NCBI GenBank assembly: GCA_902806175.1
Contig: CADCVQ010000163.1
Coordinates: 1-45,411, forward strand
Length of the DNA stretch: 45,411 nucleotides
Reading direction: 5' to 3'
Origin: an uncultured Solirubrobacteraceae bacterium
GTDB taxonomy: Bacteria; Actinomycetota; Thermoleophilia; Solirubrobacterales; Solirubrobacteraceae
Shown: positions 21,991 through 29,037 of the stretch, in pieces
Numbering within the stretch: position 1 is the stretch's first letter
How the letters are laid out: each line of letters begins with the position of its first letter
Program-made: the position numbers and the translations under genes
Notes under the pieces: generated by a model
What the model was told of the DNA's origin: nothing
What the model saw: only the letters and a program-made list of their open reading frames with translations
Database searches by the model: none

Positions 21991-24900
21991 TCACGCTGCG
22001 CCCGGCAGCGTCGTCTTGAGCTCGGCGCGCGAACGGATGTCCAGCTTTCGGTAGACGTGACCGAGGTGGGTCTCGACGGTCTTGAGGCTGACGAAGAGCG
22101 CCTGCGCGATCTGCGGGTTCGAGAGCCCGTCGGCGGCCATCTGAGCGACGTGGCTCTCCCTCGGCGTCAGCGCATCCGACCCGCCGGCGGCGACGCGGCG
22201 CGGCCGGTCGCCGATGGCGTCGAGCTCCTCGCGCGCCCGCTCGACAAGCGCGATCGCGCCGCAGCTGTCGGCGAGCTCGAGCCCTCTTCGCAGCGGCTCG
22301 CGGGCGTCTCTGCGGCGCCCCCGGCGTCGGGTGGCGGCGCCCAGGTCGACGAGCGCCCGCGCGTGCTCGAGTCGGGCGGAGGAACGCTCGAGCATCGAGA
22401 CCGCTTCTGCGAGAAGCGCAAGCTGTGCTTCGCCCTTCTCCAGGAGACCGTGCGCGCGCAGCGCGATACCGATCGCGCGAGGCGCACCGAAGGCACGCGC
22501 GAGCGCCAGCTCACGGGCGACGAGCCGGCGTGCCTCGCCGTGCTCGCCCAGCGCCGAGTGGGCGATGGCCGCGCGCGAGCGCCAGGCGCTGAAGGCGGGG
22601 TTGGACGCCCGCCAGTCTCGCTCCCTGCGGCCGTATTCGCGGAAGTCCGCGAGCGCCTCGCCGGTGCGACCCTGCGCGAGGCGCAGCGCGCCGCGACTCT
22701 CGAGCAGGTCGTTGAACGTGATGTCGTCGGGGATATGGCGTCCGTGCTCGTGCTGCTCCAACACCCGCTCGGCCTGCTCGATCTCGCCGAGCTCGATCAG
22801 CGCGTCGATGAGCTGCGCGAGCGCGTTCGCGGGCCCGAGCGCCCAACCATGACGACGTTGCAGATCGACCGCCGCCGCCGCCTGCGTCTGAGCCTCTCGT
22901 ACGTCGCCGCGTCGATAGGCCAGCGCGGAGCGCTGCACCGCGGCGGCCGCGTGGGTGATCGCAGATCCCGTTGCGCGCGCCTCGGCAACCGCCTGTCGAA
23001 GGTAGCTGTCGGCGGCGTCAAAGCGCTCGGCGCGCACCAGCAGGTAACTGGCCAGGAAGTACTGCGGCGCGCCACCGAGCCCACCCAGCACCCATCGCGG
23101 GGTCCGCAGCGCGCGCTCTGCGACGGTCGCCACCTCATCGGCGCGCGCTCCTTGGAGGGCATCGTGCCAGGCCACCTCGGCGAGCAGCCGCCGCTCTGCC
23201 GCCGTGTCGCCGGCGATGCTTGGGCGTAGCGACGTAAGCCGCGCGCGGGCCACCGCTGCGACGCCGGTGCCGCGCTTTGAGATCGCTGCGAGATCCGCTT
23301 CCAGCTCGAGCGAGAGTTCTCGGTCCTCGAGCGGGAGGGAGTTGATCGCATCGGTGAGCAGCGCGAGCGCGTCCCCGTGGCGGCCGGACATGCCAAGCAC
23401 CACGGCCAGCTCGCGCGCGACCAGGGCCCGACGCCGCGGATCGTCTGCCAGCTCGAACGCCTCGCGCAGATGATCAACGCCCGCACGCTCACCGAGGCAG
23501 TATCGAGCTGAGCCGAGCGCCACCAGGATGTCCACACGAAGCGCAGGATCGGGCGGCTCGTCAAGCGCCCGGCGCAGGAAGCGGATCGCGGCGTTCGTCT
23601 CACCTCGGCCGAGAGCCTCCTCGGCGGCGCTGCGCAGCTGCTGCACGACATGCTGGTCGCCTCCTGGCGAGGTCTCGAGCAGGTGGGCGGCGATCTGCTC
23701 GGGTGAGGCAGTTGTGGCGACCAGTTTCGCCGCACGTGCATGGCCGGCCGCCCGCTCCTGCGGCGGAAGGTCCGCATAGATCGCCCGGCGCACGATCGGA
23801 TGCACGAACTCGAGCTGTCGCGTTCGTCTGAGGATCGAGGCGCGAGTCAGCAGATCAGCCGCCTTCGTCGCCGCGTGTTCTTCGAGGCCGGCGAGCGCGG
23901 CGGCGTGGCGAAGGTCGGCGCCGTCACCGAGCAAGGCGACCGCTCGCGCGAGCGCGGCGCCGTGTGGCACCCTCGCGATTCTCATCCGCGTCGCGTGCCA
24001 AACGGTCGGCGGCCCGAGCGCGCGGACGTGGCGGGCGCCCGACTCGGTTGGAGCGATGCCGCGCGTCGCGACTTCCTGAAGGAGCGCGCCCAGCAAGAAT
24101 GGATTACCGGCCGTCGCCGCGTGGCATTCATCGGTGAATTCGGGCGCCGGCCCGCGGGCAAGGGTACGAACGACCAGTTCCGCCACCTGTCCGCGTGAGA
24201 GCGGGCGAGGGCGCAGCGCGATCGCTGACGAAGCCGACGCGATCTGGGCGACCAGCGGGCTCTCTGCGCTCTCTCCGTGGCCCAGCGCCACGAGCAAGAC
24301 CAACGGCAGCTCCTCCAGCCGTGACAGAAGCAAGACGAGGAAGCGAAGCGAGTGCGGGTCGGCCCAATGCACGTCGTCGACCGTGATCAGCAGCGGATCC
24401 CCGTCGGCGACATGTGAGAGCAACCGGTACAGAGCGTGCAGGACCGCGCACGATGCCGCGACCGCCGGCGCAGCGCCGGCGGGGTCGGTCTGAAACAGGG
24501 GCTGGGCACGCGCAGCCCCGCCTCGAAACAGCGCCTCCCACCTCTGCTCGCCCGCGTTGGCGACCGCGGGCTCGAGCAGCTGGCGCACGAGCCCGAAGGC
24601 GAACTCGCGCTCCAGCTCACTCGCACGCGCGGTGAGCGTCTTGAAGCCGCGCGCGCGGGCATCTTCGAGCGCGGCCTTGAGCAGCCAGGTCTTCCCGAGC
24701 CCAGCCGGCCCCTCCACGACCATGAGCTGCCCGCGGCCGGCGGCGGCCGCGCCGAGGGCAGCGGCGATCGCTGACGTCGCAGGATCGACGGGGGCCGGCG
24801 GTGGCGAAGGCTGATCAAGCCCTCGGGTGCCATCGGCGTGGCCGGCGCGCGACATGCAGCCTGAAGCCGCGGTGGTCCCCGGCTCAGGCAGGATGTGATC

Positions 24901-24993
24901 CGCCCGGACGCCAGCGCCCATGGCTGCTGCTGATCGAATGGGAGTGATCTGGCCGCGCGCTGGCGCGTCACGTGCATCTGAGGTCTGTCTCAT
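21991..24993 (-). CDS. LAL-type LuxR-family regulator (ATPase + TPR + HTH)
   Basis: 1000 residues. The first ~90 residues are an unusual polar leader ('MRQTSDARDAPARGQITPI...'). Then comes a MalT/STAND-type AAA ATPase with Walker A 'GPAGLGKT' (~95-102) and Walker B 'LLITVDDVHW'. A long TPR-like helical region follows, and a C-terminal LuxR HTH ('LTPRESHVAQMAADGLSNPQIA', 'SLKTVETHLGHVYRKLDIRSR'). LAL proteins are ATP- and ligand-gated activators binding direct repeats at promoters. ATG 24993 is preferred over GTG 24996 because GGGGGAA is better spaced. The stop of a 60-residue secreted peptide lies 10 bp upstream. No copy of the dispersed promoter precedes it. The usual start 'ERDAELA' of LAL ATPases is decayed here. 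Confidence 0.86.
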   Translation of the reverse strand: MRQTSDARDAPARGQITPIRSAAAMGAGVRADHILPEPGTTAASGCMSRAGHADGTRGLDQPSPPPAPVDPATSAIAAALGAAAAGRGQLMVVEGPAGLGKTWLLKAALEDARARGFKTLTARASELEREFAFGLVRQLLEPAVANAGEQRWEALFRGGAARAQPLFQTDPAGAAPAVAASCAVLHALYRLLSHVADGDPLLITVDDVHWADPHSLRFLVLLLSRLEELPLVLLVALGHGESAESPLVAQIASASSAIALRPRPLSRGQVAELVVRTLARGPAPEFTDECHAATAGNPFLLGALLQEVATRGIAPTESGARHVRALGPPTVWHATRMRIARVPHGAALARAVALLGDGADLRHAAALAGLEEHAATKAADLLTRASILRRTRQLEFVHPIVRRAIYADLPPQERAAGHARAAKLVATTASPEQIAAHLLETSPGGDQHVVQQLRSAAEEALGRGETNAAIRFLRRALDEPPDPALRVDILVALGSARYCLGERAGVDHLREAFELADDPRRRALVARELAVVLGMSGRHGDALALLTDAINSLPLEDRELSLELEADLAAISKRGTGVAAVARARLTSLRPSIAGDTAAERRLLAEVAWHDALQGARADEVATVAERALRTPRWVLGGLGGAPQYFLASYLLVRAERFDAADSYLRQAVAEARATGSAITHAAAAVQRSALAYRRGDVREAQTQAAAAVDLQRRHGWALGPANALAQLIDALIELGEIEQAERVLEQHEHGRHIPDDITFNDLLESRGALRLAQGRTGEALADFREYGRRERDWRASNPAFSAWRSRAAIAHSALGEHGEARRLVARELALARAFGAPRAIGIALRAHGLLEKGEAQLALLAEAVSMLERSSARLEHARALVDLGAATRRRGRRRDAREPLRRGLELADSCGAIALVERAREELDAIGDRPRRVAAGGSDALTPRESHVAQMAADGLSNPQIAQALFVSLKTVETHLGHVYRKLDIRSRAELKTTLPGAA

Positions 24994-25003
24994 CACGTTC
25001 CCC

Positions 25004-25186
25004 CTAGGAGGGGCCGGCGTTCGCCGAGTGATACGGCCCGCGATCGGAGCTGAGCGTGCTCTCGGTCGCCGCGGAGGCCGAGGTCGCCGTGGAAGCGGCC
25101 GCCACCACGGCCAGCGCTGCCACCAGGGCGAGCATCCAGACGCTGCGCAAGCGAGCGTACGTGCCCACGATGATCCCTCGCGTCAT
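25004..25186 (-). CDS. 60-residue secreted peptide upstream of the LAL regulator
   Basis: ATG 25186 with GGGGGAACAGC in front. Residues 1-39 are a textbook signal peptide (basic n-region, 'VWMLALVAALAVVAAAS' core, 'TSASA' cleavage). The mature peptide would be 21 residues, polar, ending in 'HSANAGPS'. No Cys and no family recognised. The TAG stop is embedded in CCTAGGGGGAA, which is also the ribosome site of the regulator gene, so the two are very likely co-transcribed and coupled. It could be a secreted signal read by the regulator or a leader peptide; neither is shown. Confidence 0.6.
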   Translation of the reverse strand: MTRGIIVGTYARLRSVWMLALVAALAVVAAASTATSASAATESTLSSDRGPYHSANAGPS

Positions 25187-25419
25187 GCTGTTCCCCCTCG
25201 TTGTGGTGGTGCTGCCATGAAGGCGATTCTCTGACTGCGGCCGACGTAACGCTCTGGTGCACACACCCAAGTCGCGCGTGGGCTTCTGCGAGATTCGCGT
25301 GTAGTGCCAACGCGACGGAAGCAGTAGGGGCAGGCGTGCTTCAACGGGCGGTGCCGCGACGTTTGAGGTGGTGCCAGCACCCGGTGCAAAGACGCCGCCG
25401 CTTACGGCACGACGAAATC

Positions 25420-25497
25420 CGTGAAGAGACGATCCTGATAGTTGACGACCACGCGACATTCCGCCGCAGCGCGCGTCTTTTGCTCGAGGCCGTCAGC
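25420..25497 (+). pseudogene. N-terminal stub of a NarL-type response regulator
   Basis: Plus-strand 'EETILIVDDHATFRRSARLLLEA' is the first strand and acidic pocket (V-D-D-H) of a NarL/FixJ receiver domain. After ~25 residues the frame loses similarity; the phosphorylated Asp, Lys and HTH parts are absent. There is no proper start codon in frame nearby. The surrounding 25187-25681 holds no other recognisable gene. Confidence 0.6.
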
Positions 25498-25681
25498 CGA
25501 GCACGAACGCGTCTTGCGAGCCTTCCGTACCCTGCAGCGCCCGGGTGAGCGGCAGCTTGCCTCCGGCGGCCTGTAGCGGCGTCGTATCCGCGCTCTGCGA
25601 GATGCACCCGCCGTGCCGGGCTTCTGCGTCAGCGTCCCGCCCAGGCGCCATCAAACACCGCCACCGCGGCACGACCAGCGT

Positions 25682-27265
25682 TCAGCGCCTCAGCGCGACT
25701 CGTTGGTCGAGCCGCGTGCTGCGGCTGGCGTCCGTCACGTTCGCGCGCAGCTTCAGAGTGCCGCGGCGCAGGCGGCGCAGCTGGCGCAGGCCGCTTCGCG
25801 TCAGCTTGACCGTCACCCGCACGGTTGCCGCTTGCGCGGTGCCCGCGTGGCCCGATCCCACCTGTGCGCGGGTCGAGGCCCGACTCCGGCGCGTGCGCCC
25901 GATGAGCTTCAGCGTGGCCCGGACGGAGCATGCGGAGAAGCACCTGACCCGGAAGCTGATGCGCCGATCGAGCAGGCTGCGGATGCGAACCCGGCGCGGC
26001 GCGCCGACGAGCTGCGGTGGCGCAACCTCAGCGACCCGCTGGGCGCCGGCCGCAGAAACCCTCACGACCTCGCGCGTCACCGCACGGTCACCGTCGGGAT
26101 ACACCGCCTGGACGCGGACCGGGTAGGTCCCCTGGCGCACCGACGAGATGCGTACCACCGGCCCGTCGCGATCGTCGAAGGCGCCATCGCCGTCGAGATC
26201 CCAGCTGTAGGACGCGCTGCCCGGCTGGCTCGGGGGCGCCGATGCCGCGGCCACGAGCTCAACCGTGTCGCCCGCCTGCGGCGCAGACGGCGACCCCGAC
26301 AACGTGACCGTCGGGATGCGCTCGCGTAGCCACTGATTGAGGGCGGGCGCACCGAGGCGCGTGAACAAGCCGGGATGTTCAGGCAGGTTGCACGCGGCAT
26401 CCCCGCCGGAGGTGGTCCCGACGAGCACGGGCTCCCCCAGCCGGTCCACCATCAACGGTCCTCCGGAATCGCCCTCACAGCCGCCCCTGTGCCCTTCGCC
26501 CGCGCACACCATGACCTCAGGCTTGAACAGGTTCGGCTCGAGCGAGCTGCACGCGGCGTCGTCGATGAGCGGGATCTTCACCTGACGCAGCTGCCGGACC
26601 CCGTCGCACCCGATGCAGGTGCGTCCCCATCCGACCAAGGTCGCGCTCGTCCCCGGCTTCCACAGCGCCGGCTCGCTCGGGGACACGAGCCGCAGCGGAT
26701 CCTGAGCGGCAGGCCGATCGAGGTGCAGCAGCGCGAGATCGTGGCTGGGCGCCATCCCCTCAGGCCACGCGAACAGCGCATGGCGGTCGACCGGGCGGTC
26801 GACGGTGTAGCGATCGGCGGCGGTGGCTTGATCGAGATCAGGCTTGCCCAGCGTCACGACAAACGTGCTCTGCGGGTCGACGCGTTCGCCCACGCAATGT
26901 CCGGCCGTCAGAAACCAGCGGCCGCTCACGAGCACCCCACCGCAGTCCGCCTTCGCGCGAAGCGTGTCGAGCGCGCCGGCCGCCGGCCACGCGGTCGTGG
27001 CGAGCTCACCGCCCGTGATCTGCCGCTCGTACGTCGGTGACCCGTTCAGGGCCACGGCCGCGGAGGGGAAGGCAAGCGCAGCCAGAGCAATGGCGAGGAA
27101 GAGCCGAGCGCGACAGCGCCCCAAAGCGGTAGCTCCGGATTCGACGCTCTCGTAGGTCTCACGGGATACGGCCGCCCTGACGCGCGCTGGTCCGGGCTGG
27201 CTCGAATCGTCGCTTGAGCAGTGATCCTTCAGCTTGTCGAAGGCCCCGGTGCTCCACAAAGTCAT
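25682..27265 (-). CDS. secreted trypsin-like serine protease with PKD-like and C-terminal beta domains
   Basis: 527 residues from ATG 27265. A ~50-residue N-terminal tail precedes a signal-anchor segment ('ARLFLAIALAALAFPSAAVA', ~53-72). The S1 domain starts at 'QITGGELATT', with the catalytic triad H123 ('FLTAGHC'), D176 ('SHDLALLHL') and S267 ('GGCEGDSGGPLM'). Residues ~340-410 are a PKD-like beta sandwich ('YSWDLDGDGAFDDRDG'). The C-domain contains 'SFRVRCFSACSVRATLKL' and 'VRVTVKLTRSGLRQLRRLRRGTLKLRA'. The propeptide cleavage motif fits family S1A. Promoter copy I lies 120 bp upstream; an alternative GTG start at 27340 would sit 45 bp from its -10. A truncated duplicate tail lies at 9.3 kb. 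Confidence 0.84.
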   Translation of the reverse strand: MTLWSTGAFDKLKDHCSSDDSSQPGPARVRAAVSRETYESVESGATALGRCRARLFLAIALAALAFPSAAVALNGSPTYERQITGGELATTAWPAAGALDTLRAKADCGGVLVSGRWFLTAGHCVGERVDPQSTFVVTLGKPDLDQATAADRYTVDRPVDRHALFAWPEGMAPSHDLALLHLDRPAAQDPLRLVSPSEPALWKPGTSATLVGWGRTCIGCDGVRQLRQVKIPLIDDAACSSLEPNLFKPEVMVCAGEGHRGGCEGDSGGPLMVDRLGEPVLVGTTSGGDAACNLPEHPGLFTRLGAPALNQWLRERIPTVTLSGSPSAPQAGDTVELVAAASAPPSQPGSASYSWDLDGDGAFDDRDGPVVRISSVRQGTYPVRVQAVYPDGDRAVTREVVRVSAAGAQRVAEVAPPQLVGAPRRVRIRSLLDRRISFRVRCFSACSVRATLKLIGRTRRSRASTRAQVGSGHAGTAQAATVRVTVKLTRSGLRQLRRLRRGTLKLRANVTDASRSTRLDQRVALRR

Positions 27266-27384
27266 GCTTGATGACCCCTTCGTGACATGTTGTCTGTAAA
27301 TACTGGCGATACTGAGCGGCTCCGGCGAGGGTGGTGGCACCCAACGCTGCTGCGGTGCCCCGGGACTCGCTCTTACCGCCGAGA

Positions 27385-27441
27385 ATCATCGACCCGCCGG
27401 CGCCCGTTCGCATCGGGGTGCGCCCTGAGATCGCACCCTGA
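27385..27441 (-). promoter_or_regulatory. dispersed promoter module, copy I
   Basis: Minus strand TCAGGGTG (27441-27434), TCAGGGCG (27428-27421), CACCCC, GATGCG, 18 bp, GATGAT (27390-27385). Divergent partner of copy J, 167 bp apart. Confidence 0.82.
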
Positions 27442-27608
27442 ACTTCGTGACCCGCGGCGCTCGCCGTTGACCGGTCTGAGCTGTGAGGTGTGGCGCTGCG
27501 CGGCACACGCGACCAGCGTGCGCCATACATTCTCGTCGGCACCCTTGAGCTCGCGCAGGTTCGCGGGACGCGCAGCGCACGGCGGGCGGAGCCGGCGGGG
27601 GCGAATGT

Positions 27609-27666
27609 TCAGGGTGCGATCTCAGGGTGTCCCCCGATGCGAGCGTCATGCGCGCCCGCGTATCTT
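27609..27666 (+). promoter_or_regulatory. dispersed promoter module, copy J
   Basis: TCAGGGTG at 27609-27616 and 27622-27629, TCCCCC, GATGCG (27636-27641), 19 bp, TATCTT (27661-27666), which is the copy closest to a standard -10. Confidence 0.83.
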
Positions 27667-27689
27667 CGCGCGGCCATTCGCTACTGGAG

Positions 27690-28334
27690 ATGGAGATAGC
27701 CTTGTTCAACCGGACCTTTCGCCGGCCGTCACCGGCCATGATCGTCGCGCTGGTCGCGCTGTTCGTCGCGCTCGGAGGCAGCGGCTACGCCGCAGTCGCG
27801 ATCAACGGCAAGAACATCAAGAACCGATCGATCGCGGCGATCAAGCTCAAGCGCGAGGTCCTGACGAGCCGTGAGGTCAAGAACGGTTCGCTGCTCGCAG
27901 CGGACCTCAAAGCAGGCCAGCTGCGCTCTGGTCCTCCCGGTCCCGCGGGTCCGCAGGGCGTTCCCGGGGCACCGGGCGTTCCCGCTCCACCGGGCGCTCC
28001 CGGTGCACAGGGGCCGGCGGGCGCTCCTGGTTCCCCTGGCGCGACGAACGTCACGCTGCGCAGGGGCACGCCCGCACAGGTTGCGGCCGGGTCTGTCCAG
28101 GACGCTAGCGCGCGATGCTTGGAGGGTGAGCGCGCGACTGGCGGCGCGAACATCACCGTTGACCAGGCGGGAGCGGGAAGCACGGGCTCCTTCGTGATCA
28201 ACAGCTCTCCGATCCTTGTCGGCGGAGAGGGGCCGGTGGCAGACGTCCCGGTTGGATGGAGGACGAGGGTCAAGAACACCGCCGCAACCGGTACCGACAC
28301 CCTGTTTGCCTTCGTCGTCTGCGCCCGCCCGTGA
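27690..28334 (+). CDS. secreted collagen-like protein
   Basis: 214 residues counted from ATG 27690; TTG 27702 (LFNRTF), with GGAG at a better distance, may be the real start. N-terminal 'RRPSPAMIVALVALFVALGGSGYAA' is the common solirubrobacterial signal-anchor. It is followed by 'INGKNIKNRSIAAIKLKREVLTSREVKNGSLLAADLKAGQL', then a G-x-y collagen stretch of ~15 triplets (~88-135) and a C-terminal ~75-residue beta domain ('CLEGERATGGANITVD...DTLFAFVVCARP') with two Cys. Likely forms exported trimers. It shares its N-terminal plan, not its C-domain, with the 12.6 kb protein. Promoter copy J. Confidence 0.8.
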   Translation: MEIALFNRTFRRPSPAMIVALVALFVALGGSGYAAVAINGKNIKNRSIAAIKLKREVLTSREVKNGSLLAADLKAGQLRSGPPGPAGPQGVPGAPGVPAPPGAPGAQGPAGAPGSPGATNVTLRRGTPAQVAAGSVQDASARCLEGERATGGANITVDQAGAGSTGSFVINSSPILVGGEGPVADVPVGWRTRVKNTAATGTDTLFAFVVCARP

Positions 28335-28397
28335 CGCTGGCAAAGCGGTCACGCCGCGTTCGTTCTGAAACGGCAGGCCCGTCGACGCGAGAAACAC

Positions 28398-28637
28398 TCA
28401 CTTGAGCAGCCTTCTACTCGAACTCGGCGGCTCCGAGTCTTCTGTCCGTTCGGTGACCGCTCGATCGGCGGAGGGCGGTCTCTGCGGCTCGCTCTCGATG
28501 AACGCCTCGAGCGTCGCTGCGAGTTCCATCCAGCCCTCGAACGCCCTGCGCTGCCCGTGCGGCTCGGCAAGCGAGCCCTTGATCGGCTCGCTGCCCGCCA
28601 CGAGCTCGAGCGCGAGGTGCACGGTTGCAGGTGTCAT
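28398..28637 (-). CDS. small conserved actinobacterial protein (unknown function)
   Basis: 79 residues. The first ~45 ('VHLALELVAGSEPIKGSLAEPHGQRRAFEGWMELAATLEAFI') fit a small family often seen in actinobacteria, with a pattern like 'L-E-L-x-x-G-S-x-P-I-x-G-x-L ... F-x-G-W-x-E-L-x-x-x-L-E'; function unknown. The C-terminal part is polar. The ATG directly follows the TGA of the upstream gene (TGAATG, no gap), so translation is probably coupled. Cytosolic. Confidence 0.68.
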   Translation of the reverse strand: MTPATVHLALELVAGSEPIKGSLAEPHGQRRAFEGWMELAATLEAFIESEPQRPPSADRAVTERTEDSEPPSSSRRLLK

Positions 28638-28844
28638 TCAAATCGTGCCTGCAACGCCCTCGCCGCGCTCGCGCTCGGGTGTCGCCGCGAACTGCCGCCT
28701 TGCCTTGTAGCCGCAGATCAGCGCTGCGATCGAACCGACGAGCGGAGCAATCGTGACGCCCGCTATGCCCGCTGCGAGCGAGGCGGTCGCCATGCCGTTG
28801 GTGGGCTGCGACTGTCGCATGTAAGGCGGGTGCCCCGCTGCCAT
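28638..28844 (-). CDS. DUF4190-like small membrane protein
   Basis: 68 residues from ATG 28844 (GGAGG in front). After a polar tail come two hydrophobic stretches in 'ATASLAAGIAGVTIAPLVGSIAALICGYKARRQ', the pattern of DUF4190 proteins (a small two-helix membrane unit ending in G-Y-x-A-(R/K)-R-Q-I). Function unknown; members are often found with secreted or surface genes. First gene of the copy-K unit, coupled to the following 79-residue protein. Confidence 0.7.
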   Translation of the reverse strand: MAAGHPPYMRQSQPTNGMATASLAAGIAGVTIAPLVGSIAALICGYKARRQFAATPERERGEGVAGTI

Positions 28845-28891
28845 CGCGTGTTGCCTCCGGTGCTGGAGATGAGACGTTTCCGAGACCACCG

Positions 28892-28948
28892 ATGATCGGC
28901 CCTCGGCGCGCCTCTCGCATCGGGGATCCCCCTGAGACTGCACCCTGA
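28892..28948 (-). promoter_or_regulatory. dispersed promoter module, copy K
   Basis: Minus strand TCAGGGTG (28948-28941) and TCAGGGGG (28935-28928), GATGCG, 18 bp, GATCAT (28897-28892). It is divergent from the LAL regulator gene that begins at 29038. Confidence 0.78.
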
Positions 28949-29037
28949 ACTTGCGCACTTCAGTTGGTCGCCCTTGCCTTGGCCCGATGCGCCGGGCTTG
29001 ATCTGCGAGCTTGATTGACGGACGATGAGCATGTTTT

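Noticed and set aside
9041-25012. CCCCTAGG palindromes as an operator family
   Set aside because: At 25.0 kb the motif is explained by a TAG stop joined to the regulator's Shine-Dalgarno, and at 9.04 kb by the duplicate of that junction. The third copy near 9.13 kb alone is not enough.
9504-28953. CRISPR-like repeats
   Set aside because: The repeated boxes are far apart, in both orientations, and tied to gene starts; there are no regular spacers and no cas genes.
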